Shown: piece after piece, positions 25,301-40,300 of the stretch
Numbering within the stretch: the stretch's first letter is position 1
Layout of the letters: every line of letters begins with the position of its first letter
From: M3007 sp031373665
GTDB taxonomy: Bacteria > Bacteroidota > Bacteroidia > Chitinophagales > Saprospiraceae
Assembly: GCA_031373665.1 (NCBI GenBank)
Contig: JANMMZ010000107.1
Span: 31,707 to 95,706, forward strand
DNA length: 64,000 bases
Reading direction: 5' to 3'
Position numbers and translations under genes: made by a program
The notes under the pieces: model-generated
Told to the model about the DNA's origin: nothing
What the model saw: only the letters and a program-made list of their open reading frames with translations
Database searches by the model: none

Positions 25301-28300
25301 TTCAAGTAAAAATACAAAATACTACATCGGGCAATCCAGCTGGGTATGTTTGGTTGGCGTTGGAAGACAACTTAAGCGATATGGATGTGGTGTCGGTCAA
25401 AGACTTGAGTACGAATACAACGCTACCTTTGTTGTCTTATACAAATGGAAAATGGGTGAAAATATCTGCCACTTGGCCAGGGGGGAGCAGCCGTACTTTA
25501 GAAGTTTGCGTAAAATATAATAATTGTACCAGCAATACCCTAAGCATCAAGCAGGGGTGGGATTGTAATGCCTATCCCACCAATCCAACCACCTATCCTT
25601 GCACAGTAGTAATACTACAGACTACATTAAATATCATTCCTCGGGAGAGTGCAATTCAGGGAGATTTCATTGCAACTTCTCCGCTCCCAGCCTCGATGTG
25701 TGAAAATTTTACTTTTGACATCAAAATAAACTCCTCGCAACAGGGTGACATCCGGAATCCGCGTGTAAAAATTACTTTGCCCAATGGAATGCTCTTAATA
25801 CCGCCTGTTCAAATTGAATATCCGCTTAACTCAGGCAACTGGCAAAATGCTACTCCGACGATTAGTGGGCAAATGTTGGAGGTGGCGTTGACCAATCACA
25901 CGCTGATCAATGATTCATTGCCCGGTACAGTCAATGCAAATGTAGCCATGTTCCCTCTGGGGGAAGATCGCCAAGCACGGGTGCGTATTACGGTGAGAAC
26001 AACTTGTGATTTTTTCTCGGGTGATAAAATTACATTCCAACCATCAGCAGAGAGCTCCTGTGGCGGGACAGCGAATGGAAGTGGGACCGAATTTAAATCG
26101 CCACGAATCAGGATTTTGGGTGCAGAACCTACTTATGAAGGTACGTTTAGCCTGAATTTTGGAACCAATAATGTAATAGAAGGATGTGGGCCTAAAAACA
26201 TTGATGTAACTGTACAGTTGGCAGACCTCAATGGTATGGATGGACTCAATGCATTGACAGGCGCAGCCGATACCATTTATATTAGCCTCCCAACAGTATT
26301 TGATTATGTTTCAGGCAGCTTTATCTGTACGACTGTGCCTACGGCCAACTGCCCTGTTTTTGTTAGTTCCACCGTTATTGGAGGACGGAATGTGTTGAAA
26401 TTCAAATTACCACCTGGATTGATCATCCCCAATGGTGGTGTGGTGCCGATCAAATTCAGAATTCAAGCTCAGCCAGAGGCTGATATTGCTTGTACGATTG
26501 AGGACAAAATAACGGGGCGGATCATAGCGGTTTACAACAATATTGCTTGCCCAAATCCTCCCCCAGCCACGATTTGCCCCAAAATAACGGCATTGGCAGG
26601 TGAGGGTGAAACACCTTTAACACTCAAAAAACGTCAGTTTACATTTGAAAATCCAGCAATTGCCTGCAATGCCAACGGAACATTTAATTACACCATTCCA
26701 GTACGCCTTCAGAATATAGCACTCGCTGCTGGTGAAACTGTGCAAGTAGAAATATACTGTCTGGATGCAAACGGAAATGTAACAGGGGCCCCTGTTCGGA
26801 TATTAGATATAGTAGGCGCAAAAGCCATTGGATCATTAACCACATTTACGGGTACGTTTGGTGGTTGTGATGCAGTCAATGGTGTGAAGGTGGTCATCCC
26901 CACCACAACATTTAGCGGAACATTCCAGTGCCAATGCGGAATGCCGATGTTCACGTATAAAAACCTGAGTAAATGCCCCACTGTCACTGTAAGCGCCAAT
27001 GATTATGACATTTGTGCCAACGAAACCGTAACGGTTACCGCTGTGCCAATGAATGGCGCAAATGCAGGTACTTGGACGACGCTGGGGACTGGCACATTTG
27101 CCAATCCAACAGCATTGACGACCGTTTATACCCCAAGTACGGCAGATAAAACTGCGGGTTTGGTTACCTTAAAGTTTACGACCAATGACCTAACAGGCAC
27201 TTGTATCCCTGCCGTGGCAACCACTACGATCACGATCAGGGCATTGCCAGCCGTTGTCAATTCTATGTTGACTGTTTGTGCCAATTCGGGTAGTACCAAT
27301 GGCACTTTCACCCTGACCAATGCCAATTCATTGGTGGATCCGGTTGGAGGGAATATTATTAGCTATCATGCCACACAAGCCAATGCTAATACTGGCGTCT
27401 CCCCTTTAACAAGTCCTTATACTGCTGCCAATAATGCAGTGATATATGCTCGTGTGCGCAACCCGATCACTGGTTGTGTCAATACTGCAACGGTTACTTT
27501 GAAAGTAAATCCATTGCCGACAGCCAATCCGGCAACACTGGCAGTTTGTGAAAATGACCCACTTGGAAGTGGTATTGGTACATTTACATTGACCAATGCA
27601 AATACCACGGTCAATAGTGGAGCAGGTATCACCATCACGTACCACAACAACTTAGCAGATGCGCAAGCAGGCGCAAACGCCTTGCCTGGGATCATTAATT
27701 CTCCTTCTTCTACCAAGTATGCACGCGTGGTCAATACCGCAACAGGGTGTTTCAATACTTCTTTGATAACGCTTACAGTACGTCCTCGCCCGCGGGCGTA
27801 TGCGGCAGTTCTGGAAGAGTGCCCTATTTCCTTTGACGGTTTAACAGCTATGTTCACACTTTCAGAGGCAAATATTCAAGCAACAGGTGGTGTTGCTGGA
27901 CTCACAGTGTCTTATCATGCTAATCTGTTGGATGCACAACAAAATACCAACCCACTACCCACTACCTATACATCGGTCACCAATAATATCTGGGTACGTG
28001 TACAGGATGCTAATGGCTGTTACTCCACCGACATCGTTCAATTGGTGGTATTGGAAAATCCTGCTATTGATGCCACTGCTACGCAGTTGACCTGCTTTGG
28101 TCTAAATAATGGGACGGCCACAGTTGCCATAAACTCGGGCCCAACGCCATATACCTATGATTGGAGCAATGATGGCTCAGAAAATCCAGATAATGACGCA
28201 GCAACGATAACGATGTTGGGTGCTGGTGTTTACAACATCACAGTAACCGATGGCAATGGCTGTACTGCTACCGATTTCGTAACTATCAACCCTGCTCCGG

Positions 28301-31300
28301 CCGCCATTACAATTACCCTAAATTCTGTCCTCCATGTAGCATGTCGAAATGAGTTAACGGGGGCTATATTTATCACGGTAACAGGCGGAACGCCGACCTA
28401 CAACTACAACTGGTCGGCTCCAGCACCAGACGTAGAAGATCCTAATAATCTCGCTGCTGGAACATATACTGTTACGGTCACAGATAGTAATGGTTGTACA
28501 TCTACTTCATCCGTTATAATTAATCAGCCAGCAACTGTACTGACCGCCACAACTATTGTCAACTCAACACCAACCGCTTGCAATGCTGCCAATGGCTCCG
28601 CTACCGTCACCCCTTCTGGTGGTGTCCCTGGTTATACATATCTGTGGAGCAATGGCCAAACAGTACCCAATGCCACCAATCTTGGCCCAGGTTCTTATGT
28701 CGTTACCATTACAGATGCCAACGGATGTACAAAAGTCGCAACGGCCGTCATCCCGTTTGCATCGGCACCTGTCGTCATTATAGGTTCATTCACCAATGTA
28801 CTTTGTGCTGGTGGAAATACTGGAACAGCCCAAGCAATGGTGCAAGCAGGGACTGGAACAGCCCCCTTTAGTTTCTCTTGGTCTAATGGCCAAACTGGCC
28901 CTAATGCAACAGGGCTCACAGCAGGTACTTATGGGGTGACAGTTACAGATGGAACTGGCTGTACTGGTCAAACCAGCGTAACCATTATTCAACCAACACC
29001 AGTCAATGTAGTTGTTTTAAATACCAATAATGTGACTTGCAATGGTTTCAATGATGGTACTACTACCGTATTTGCTACGGGTGGAACGCCTGGTATCGGA
29101 TATAGTTATCTATGGAGCAATGGCCAAAATGGCCCCACGGCTACCAACCTCGCACCTGGCACTTATACGGTCACAGTGACCGATGTGAATGGATGTTCAA
29201 GAACAACAACAGCCACCATTACCCAGCCTACACCAATAGTGCCAACCATCGTAGCACCTGTGATAAACGTATCTTGTTTTGGTGGCAACAATGGTGCGAT
29301 CAATCTCTCGGTTTCGGGAGGAACACCCAATTACGACTACAATTGGAGTGGGAATGCACCCGACGTAGAAGACCCAACTGGACTAACCGCTGGCACATAT
29401 ACCGTCACTGTTATTGATGCTAATGGTTGTACTGCTACGATTTCGCAAATAATCACACAGCCCGCTGGTATATTAACAGCCACTATATCGGCCTCTACCA
29501 ATGCTTCTTGTTCTGGAACACCTACGGGATCGGCCACAGTCACTGCCGCAGGAGGAACGACTGCTTATACTTATCTTTGGTCTAATGGACAAAATACCGC
29601 TACGGCCACTGGACTTGCGGCTGGCTCATATGTTGTGACCGTCACGGATATGAACGGATGTACCGCATTGGCAACAGTCAATATTGTTAATCCTGCCTTA
29701 TTGCAAGGCAATATTGTGTCCACCACCAACGTATCTTGCAATGGCCTTGCCAATGGCTCCACCACTGCTGGGGCTACAGGTGGCACTGCTCCTTATTCAT
29801 ATGAGTTTAGAAATGCAGGAAATACCGTCATCCAAGCAGCAAGTGCAAGCCCCACTATACTCAATCTTGCACCTGGAACCTATTCCGTGGTTGTGACAGA
29901 TATGAATGGGTGTACTTCGCAAGTGCCATTTGTCATCACGCAACCAACGCTGGTCGTAGCCAGTATTACCGCAACCACGCCTGCTTCCTGCAATGGCGGT
30001 ACTAATGGTACAGCCACTGCCAATGCTTCTGGTGGGACACCAGGGTACATGTTTGCTTGGCCAGGGGGATTTAATGGTCCAATTCGGACGGGACTTGCCG
30101 CTGGTTCGTATGTCGTAACCGCCACAGATGCCAATGGATGCCAATCCACCGCCACAGCGGTGATTACGCAACCAGTTGCCCCCATTTTGATAACTACTGA
30201 TTTGATAACCAACGTATTGTGTATTGGAAATGCCACAGGTGCTATCCAAATAAGCGTATCAGGTGGAACACCTAACTACAATTATAATTGGAGTAGTCCG
30301 GCACCCGACGTAGAAGACCCGAACGGGCTTTCTGCTGGAACATATAACCTTACGGTAACTGATAATAATGGTTGTACCAACACGACATCGGTCGTTATAT
30401 CACAACCTGCGACGGCTGTTTCGGCTACTATTTCTAATATTGTTAATGCACAGTGTACTGGTACGGGAACAGGTGAAGCCACTGTCAATCCCGCTGGTGG
30501 CACACCAGGTTATGCTTTTGCTTGGTCCAATGGCCAAACATCTCAAACAGCCACTGGCCTTGCGGCTGGCTCGTATGTAGTTACGGTTACTGATGCCAAT
30601 GGTTGTACCACACTTGCGACAGCCGTCATCACTAATCCAGCCAATTTGAATATTGCGCCTGTCACCGTTAATAACGTAGATTGCTCAGGTGAATTGACTG
30701 GCGGTGCAACCGTGTTGGCCACTGGTGGTACACCTATGTATATTTATGAATGGGTTAATATGACCTTCGGTCCAGTGCTGAGTGGCGTAGGCCCAGGTAA
30801 CTACGGTGTTACCGTAACCGATAACAATGGTTGTGAAGCCGTCACGAGCGTGACCATCACAGAACCGACACCTGTAATTGCCAATATTCAAAGTACCACA
30901 CCTGTCAGTTGTAACGGTGTGGACGATGGCACGGCCACTGCATCCGCTTCTGGAGGAGTGGGGCCTTATACCTACGAATGGCCTGATGGTATCTTTATGC
31001 AAACCCTAACTGGGCTTGCACCAGGCATGTACACGGTCACTGTTCGGGACAATAATAACTGCTCCACCACGGCCACTGCGACTATTCCTGCTGCACCGAC
31101 GGTATTGAGTGTTGCTGTGACTTCACAGACGAATGTATTATGTTTTGGCGGAAATAATGGTTTAGTGAATATCACTGTCATTGGCGGCACACCTAACTAT
31201 AATTACAATTGGAGCGGTAGTACCCCTGATGTGGAGGACCCAAGCGGACTTTCGGCGGGTACATACACCGTCACGATTACAGATGCAAACGGCTGTACCG

Positions 31301-34300
31301 CTTCTACTTCGGTTACGATTACACAACCAATGTTGGCAATCACTGCCACCACTACAGGAACCAATCCTTTGTGTAATGGTGCTTCAAATGGTACTGCCAC
31401 CGTGTCACCAGTTGGTGGCGTGACACCTTATACTTATCTATGGTCTAATGGTCAAACTATTGCCACATCAACAGGCATGACCGCTGGTTCTTATGTGGTA
31501 ACTGTGACAGATGCCAATTTATGCCAAACCGTAACAACTATTGTTTTGGTCAATCCGCCATTGGTTACAGCCGCCATTTCAAATTCGACACCCATTGTTT
31601 GTTTTAATGGAAATACAGGCGCTGCTACAATCACCGCAGGTGGCGGCACACCTGCATATACCTATATCTGGCAAAACTCGGCCAATGCAACGATAAGTAC
31701 TTCGCCTACTGCAAGTGGTTTGACCGCAGGTACTTACCGGGTAACTGTGACAGACCTCAATGGCTGTACAGCCAGCACTTCTATTACATTTACGCAGCCA
31801 ACAGTGATAGTAGCCAATATCGTCAGCACCACCAATGTAAGCTGCTTTGGTGGAAATAATGGTACAGCCACAGCAGGAGCAAGCGGTGGTACGGCACCCT
31901 ATTCTTTCACATGGCCCGGCATGGTTTCGGGCGCATTGCGCACTGGACTTACAGCAGGATCGTACATCGTGACGGTGACTGATATGAATGGTTGTATAGG
32001 TACGGCCACGGCTGTCATTACTGAACCACTTTCTTTACCCTCCATTTCGGGTTCATCCGTAGTGAATGTGGCTTGTTTTGGAAATGCTTCGGGTTCAATT
32101 GACATCACGCCAATGGGTGGAACACCGCCTTACAGTTACGATTGGTCGGCGCCTGCACAAGACGTGCAAGACCCCAATAACCTGTCAGCAGGTACTTATA
32201 CAGTTGTGATAACTGATGCCAATGGGTGTACCTATCAGCAAACATTTACTATCATACAACCGACGACACCAGTTTCGGCTACTACCACCAAACTGACGGA
32301 TGCCCCTTGCGGGACTACCAGCGGTAGTGCTATGGCCAATCCAGCGGGCGGCAGTTCCCCATATACTTATTTGTGGTCAAATGGGCAAAACACCCAGATT
32401 GCAACTGGATTGATCGGTGGTTCGTATATAGTTACGGTCACAGATGCCAATGGCTGTACCGCTATTGCTTCGGTTAATATACTTAGTCCAGGTGGCCCAA
32501 CTGCATTGATAACAGACCAAACGCCTGTCACTTGCTTTGGTGGTAACGATGGTACAGCCACTGTTACCCCAGCAGGCGGTACTGCGCCCTATACCTACAA
32601 CTGGTCAGGCGGCACTGCTGGCACCACTACCCGAACAGGACTTGCATCGAGTACTTATTTTGTGACCATCACAGATAGTGCTATGCCTATGGGATGTGCT
32701 GTGGTTGCTTCCGTCACTATCGCTCAGCCCACCGACTTGACTGAAACCGTCGTGCAAGCACTTCCAACTTCCTGTGTAGGTGCTCAAAATGGCATAGGTA
32801 CAGTGGATGCAGATGGTGGTATTGCGCCTTATACTTATACATGGCCTGGCGGCTTGAACGGCGCAACCCAAACTGGTCTCGCTGCTGGTACATACACCGT
32901 TACGGTCACCGATGCCAATGGTTGTACCGAAATAGTCAATGTAGCCATTGGCTCCAATGGTACACTCAACCTAAATGTAATTCCAAACTTCGGCCCGGTT
33001 TGCCCATCGGTAACCATTCCGATCACGACGCTTGCTTCACAACCAGCTGATCCTAATACGGTTTACTCGTGGGTAGGCGGTGCGGGTGCTGGATTGATCA
33101 ATGGTACATCTACGGGTTTAAATCCAAATATCCCAGCATTCATTGCTTCTGGTGCAGAAGGAACATATACAGTAACGGTAACGGCTAATTTGTTGGGATG
33201 TTCGGCTTCACGTACATTTGAAATAACGATACAAGATATTTCAGCCCCAATTTTTGAATGCCCCTCACAAATGGTCATGGTCGGCAATGACCCTGATCTA
33301 TGCTCGGCCAAAGTCAATTGGACGACTCCAACGGCATCAGATGATTGTGGAACGGTATCGGTGACGCAATCTGGCGGCTCCGTTTCAGGCAGTGTTTTCC
33401 CCGTTGGATTGCACACGATTACTTACATCGCTGACGATGGGCGGGGCAATACCTCCGAGTGTTCTTTCCAAGTGTTGGTTTTGGATACTCAATTCCCTAC
33501 GATTGCTTGCCCTGTGCCATTTGAAATTGCAGCCGATGCTGCGTGTGCATTTACGCAAGCAGCCACCGCATTTGATGCCGTCGCCAACGATAATTGTGAT
33601 GTGAATACGTTAGCGCACGATTATGCCGCAGCACCTTCGGCCAGTACCCTCACAGGTGCTATATTCCCAACCGGAAGCACAACCGTGATCTGGACAGCAA
33701 CAGACCCAACGGGCAAAACAGCTACTTGCGCCATTAGCGTAATTGTGACAGATCAAGCAGCACCAGAAGTCACTCCCGGTACTTGCCCTCCCAATATTAC
33801 GGTTTCAAATGGCGATGATCTTTGTGGTGCAGTGGTTACCTATGATTTACCATTATTTGAAGACAATTGTGATGGCCTCACGCTGACGGGTACGCTCGAA
33901 AGCGGATTGGGTTCAAGCGAAATATTCCCAATTGGTACCACAACAGTCAGTTATGCTTACACAGATGCAGCAGGCAATGGCCCAGCAGTTTGCTCGTTTA
34001 CCGTTACAGTCGAAGACATACAGTTCCCACAAATCACCTGTCCTGCAAACCTTACGGTCGAAACCGATGGTACGCTCATTGGTAGCAACACTAATCCATT
34101 TACGCTACTTGGAACAGGCCCTTGTGGTGTCACTGTAGCCTATACGGCTCCGGTTGGAACCGATAATTGTACAGGAACTGAAACCGATCTGATGTCTGGA
34201 TTTGGCTCAGGAGCCAATTATTATGCTTACAATGGCACTTATACGCATATTTGGCGCGCAACTGACTTGAGCGGCAATACCACAACTTGCCAATTTACGA

Positions 34301-37300
34301 TTAACATCGAAGACCCCATTGCGCCGATCATCACTTGCCCCGCCAATACCACCATTGCAACAGATAAAGATGAATGCACCGCTGTGGTAACGTATTCTTT
34401 GCCCGTTTTGGGCGATAATTGCTCAGGATTTACCATCACCCAGTTGGCCGGCCCAGCATCGGGTGCTGAATTTGCGTTGGGAACGACCACTGTAACCTAC
34501 GAAATCGCGGATGATATGGGCAATGTAACGTCTTGCTCATTTGATGTCATGGTCATGGATATGCAAAAACCTGCAATAGATACCTGCCCTGCTAATATGA
34601 TAGTGCTTAGTTCAGATGGACTACCGATAGGAGATTGCTTGGGCGAAATTCCTAATTTAATTGATTCATTGTCTGCCTTTGATAACTGTACGCCCTTTGC
34701 TGATTTGACTATTGTGCAAGACACCTTAGCGGGTCAATTGTTTGGTGGAATCCACGGCGCAACCCAAATCGTACAGTTTACCGTGACAGATTTGGCGGGT
34801 AATTTCAGTACCTGCACGACCATTGTGACTTTGGAGGACGATGAATTACCAACCATAGACTGCGCTCCTGCTACGCGTGCGGTAGATGCCAATGCCAATT
34901 GTCAATACCAAGCCTTGGCTACAGAATTCAACCCTGTGGCAATGGACAATTGTACCGTATCATTTACGCACAATTATGCTCCAGCACCCAATACGAATAC
35001 CCTTGCAGGCGCTATTTTCCCCCTTGAGAATACAATACTTACATTTACGGCTGCTGATGCAAAGGGGAACACAGCAACTTGCACTGTAATGGTAACGGTA
35101 GAAGACAATATTGCCCCCATTTTTGTCAATTGCCCTAGCGACATCACAGTCGGAAATGACGTGGATCAATGCGGCCGCAACGTGGTATTCCCTAACCCGA
35201 TCGGGACGGATAATTGTGGCACAACAGTGGCATTGACCTCTGCATCCACTACTGCGAGCGGTAATTTATTCCCTGTGGGTACTACAACGGTAGTTTTTGA
35301 GGCCAGCGATGCCGCCGATAACCTTGCCACTTGTTCCTTCACCATCACGGTTGAAGACCGCCAAATGCCGAAGGCTATTTGTGCCGGATTTACCATAAAT
35401 CTCGACGCTATGGGTGTTGCTACGATCACGCCAGCCAATATCAATGGCGGCTCATCAGACAATTGCACCACCTCAGCCAATTTGACACTTATAGCAAACC
35501 AAACAAGTTTCGATTGCTCAAACGAGGGTTTGAATTACGTGGTATTGACGGTAACAGATCAGGCTGGAAATGTCAATAATTGTGTTTCTACCGTAACTGT
35601 GAATGATGTGACCCCGCCAGTGATTACTTGCCCTCCAACCATTACGGTATCAAATTGCTTGTCAACCATACCAGATCTTGTTGCTTTGACGACTGCAACA
35701 GATGTGTGTGGGATTAGTAACGTGACCCAGAATACTGCCGCAGGTTTACTGTTTTTGCAAAGTCACGGCAATAGTCAAGTCATCGTATTAACTGCGACAG
35801 ATGTAAACGGGAATACTTCAACGTGTAGCGTGAACGTGACGGTAAATGATAACATCGCGCCTACGATTATTTGCCCTGCAAATATTACGATGTCTGCAAC
35901 AAGTGGCACCTGCGATGCCTCTGTGACGTATCCTTTAGCAATCGCGATGGACAACTGTTCGGGAGTCGTTGTGACGAATGTAACACCAGCATTCCCGTCT
36001 GGGGGCATTTTCCCATTGGGTATCACACCCGTGACTTTTCAAGCAACAGATAATGCAGGAAATACAGTTCAATGTATTTTTACGGTAACAGTTACGGACA
36101 ATCAGGCAGCAACAATCACTTGCCCAACAAATATAGATGTCAATATGTCGGTGGGCGGTTCAGGTGATTGTATGGGACTTGTACCCAATCTCACCGCAGG
36201 TGTTACAGCGATGGACAATTGCACGGTCATTCCGCTAAATGCGGTAATACAAACCCCAGCAGCGGGAACGATTTTTGGTGGAAGTCCGAATTATGTGCAG
36301 GCAGTAACATTTACAGTAACAGATGCAGCAGGCAATGTAAGTAGTTGCGTCATGCTACTAAATTTAATAGACACTGAACCACCTATGATTAATTGCGACC
36401 CTGCCATTAGAACGGTCAATACGGATCAAAATCAGTGTTACCACATAGCACAAGGCACTGAATTTAGTCCGATTTATTCAGATAACTGCTCTGTAACATT
36501 GAATAATGATTTGCTAGGATCGCCAAGCCCTTGGATTGAAAACGCTATTCTACCTATCGGTAATACCATCGTTATTTTTACGGTTACAGATGGTGTCGGA
36601 CTAACAGCAACCTGCTCTATTACTATACAAGTAATTGATAATCAGCCTCCCATTGTCTATTGTCCTGATGATGTAACCATAAATACAGATCCAAACCTTT
36701 GCGGTGCAATAGTGGAAAATTATGTAGCATTTGTAGTATCTGATAATTGTAGTTATAATATTTTACAGACAAATGGTCCAACTCAGCCAGTATTCTTGCC
36801 ACTTGGTACAACATATTTTAGTTACTCGGTCATAGATGTTGGTGGGAATACAGTTTTATGTGATTTAAACGTCACCATAGTAGATGGAGAAGCACCTATT
36901 ATCAGTACATGCCCACCATTTATAACGGTCAATACATCTTCAGATGGTACAGGAGACTGTAGTGCGCTCATTCCTAATATGATCCCAGATCTGGTAGCAA
37001 TGGATAATTGTTCTACCTTCCCGACGGATATTACAGTAACACAAATGCCGCCAGCAGGTACTGTTATATCGGGTAGTGGTAATGGTGATACTCAATTCAT
37101 GGTCTTCATCGTAACAGATGCCGTAGGAAATACAAGTACTTGCTTTAGCAGGGTTACTCTTTTTGACGATGAATTGCCAACAATAAGTTGCGATCCTACC
37201 GTCAGAACAGTGAATACACTGCCTGGTACTTGCAGCTATACTACGCCTTTCAATTCTCCAGAATTTTACCCAAGTGTTATTGCTGACAACTGTGGCGCGG

Positions 37301-40300
37301 GTATCCAGTCCACCGCATTCAATGGAGTAAATACTGGAATAAGCGTATTTGATTACATCTTTCCGGTAGGTACGACAATTGTCACTTACGTGATCGGAGA
37401 TTTCGCAGGAAATACATCTTCTTGTAGTTTATCTGTCGTCGTTGTGGACAATCAACCGCCGACCTTAATCAATTGCCCTGCAAATATTACGGTAGGCAAT
37501 GATGTAGCGAAATGTGGATCTAATGTCACCTTTGCGCCTCCTATTGGCACAGATAACTGTGATTTTACATTAACACAACCAGCGGGCTTACCATCAGGAG
37601 GTCTATTCCCTGTTGGTATAACAACAGTGACTTTCGTAGCCGCCGACAACGCGACACCTGCAAATACAGTTTCTTGCAATTTCACCATCACCGTCATGGA
37701 TATGCAGCCGCCGACAGCGGTTTGTCAGAACATTGTAGTGGATTTAAATGCCAGCGGAGCAGTCACGATCACGCCTGCCCAAGTCAAAGGTGGCACAACG
37801 GACAATTGCCCCACGACGCTGACGTACGTGATTTCAGAAACCGATTTTGATTGCACAGAAGTGGGGCAAAATAATGTGACCTTGACAATCACCGACGGTG
37901 CGAGCAACACTAGCACTTGCGTATCCACGGTAACAGTGCGCGATGTAACACCGCCGACGTTTACTTGCCCAGCGGCGATTACCGTAGAGGGTTGTAATGG
38001 TTCTGTTCCAGATTTGGTGACGGGTATCACTACCGAAGCTGACAATTGCGGCGTAGCCAGCACGGTACAAAATCCGCTTCCAGGTCTGGCATTTGGTAAT
38101 ATCCAAAATGGTTCGACCAGTATCATCGTGACGGTAACCGATGTCAATGGAAATATCACGACCTGTACGGTTTCAGTAACAATCATAGATGATAACGAGC
38201 CAGATTTCCTCAGTTGCCCGACACAAATGATTATGATCGGCAACGATCCCGATCAATGTAGTGGAAAAGTCAACTGGATACCACCAGTGGCCGTGGATGA
38301 TTGTGTTCCATTGCCGATTTCTGCTCCAGGTATTCCTATACCAGGTACAGTGGTACAAACAGGTGGGCCATTGTCTGGGACTACCATTCCAATTACTTGC
38401 CCGCCAACGCCAATAACAATCACTTACGTGGCTACCGATGCCGCAGGCAATCAATCCACTTGTTCCTTTCAGGTGATGGTGGTGGATACCGAAAAGCCCG
38501 AATTGGATGCTGATATTATTATGCCCAATGACACCCTTGTCAATTGTCATCAACTACCCACTAATTGTGTTTATCATGGGCCTTCGGTTTGTGCTCCATT
38601 GACCAATTCGGATGTAAATGATAACTGTACATCGCCGTCCAATATCAGTATTAGTTATGCCGAATTGAGCACTCAAAATCCAAATCCTGCATTGTGTGCA
38701 CACTATACTTATAACTTGACGCGTACTTGGACGGTGTCTGACTGTGCTGGAAACATGTTGAAACATACCCAAATGATCCAAGTACAAGATACGACCAAGC
38801 CAACTGCAATTTGTAAAAATATTGCTTTAGTTTTGGATAAAACGGGTAAGGTGAGCATCGTTCCAGCGGATATCAATAATGGAAGTTTTGACAATTGTGC
38901 ATCTGCCAGCGTACTCACCTACGAGATCATCGGCTTAACTACTTTTACTTGTGCCAATCTTGGAACCAATACTATTACGTTGAAAGTGACCGATCCGTGT
39001 GGCAATTTTAGTACTTGTTCGTCGGTCGTAACTGTCAGTGAAGGCATAGCACCTTGTACACCACAGTATTTTGTGATGACGAGTTGCCTTGACAATGCTA
39101 CTGATGAAAACAATGGTCAATTCTTAGAAATGATCACGATCAAGGCTTTGGCGATGCAAACTTGGCGTATTGCAACAAATGTTAATTCAAATGGGGTTGG
39201 GTTCTACCTCAACGCGGGCAATCCACCAGCGACTCCAGTGTTGATTCCAGTCGGTACTGCCTTTACGGCTGGTACGGCAGATGGTATTGACAATGATGGC
39301 GATGCTGCGATTGATGAAGCAGATGAGATGATTTATTATACGCTGAAAGGGCGTTTCACAGAGTGTAAAGGCTATGATATATCGGTGAGCAATGCTGGAT
39401 CAATTGGCATAGGCGTTGGCGCAACTACGACAACCATATCGAATAAGGCATGTTATCCGAATCCGTATTTCTTAAACATGAACGATCCGTTCTGCTTGAA
39501 TACGCCGCCTTTCACCATCGAAGTCGGTGAATATAATAACGCAGCAGGCAATATCGTACCAGGTTCGGTCATGGTAAATGGCGTAGCAACCACTATATTT
39601 GATGCTACTGCTTTAGGATTAGGCTTCCATACGATTATGGCCACCTTCGATGCTGGATCCGCAACCAATACTTTGACCATCAATGGCGTATTACAGCCAG
39701 GCAGCGGTACAATGAACGATGCTGTTGCTGACCCTGGGTGCAAGCAAAAAATTGCCAAAGTAGTACAGATCGTGGACACGCCTTCACAATTGGTTTGCGA
39801 TGACTTAGTTCATGTTTCTTTGGATGAAACTTGTATGCACTTTTTGACCCCCGATGATGTATTGGAGGGCTCTTATTTCTGCTACGATGATTACACGGTA
39901 GAGCTGGACAAAGTGCTGCCTTATGGCAATGGCCCTTGGGTTTCAGGTCAATTGACGGGTGCTGACATTGGTAAAACATATTACTATCGTGTCGTGCATG
40001 CTTCGGGTGGTAATATTTGTTGGGGTCAGGTAAAAATTGAAGATAAGTTAGCCCCTAAACTCACTTGTCCACCCAATATTGACCTCGTCTGTGTTCAAAA
40101 CCCATTTGACCTGACTGTAACTGGACAGGTTCAATATACAGACTGTTCGCAGGTATTGGTTGAGTATAATGATGCCTTGCAAGACTTTAGTTGTGCCGCC
40201 AATCCTACCTTACGATTGCGCGTAACACGGAGTTGGATTATTACTGATATTTGGGGCAATTCTGCCACTTGCTCACAAGTGATTTCGGTCAATCGTGGAG

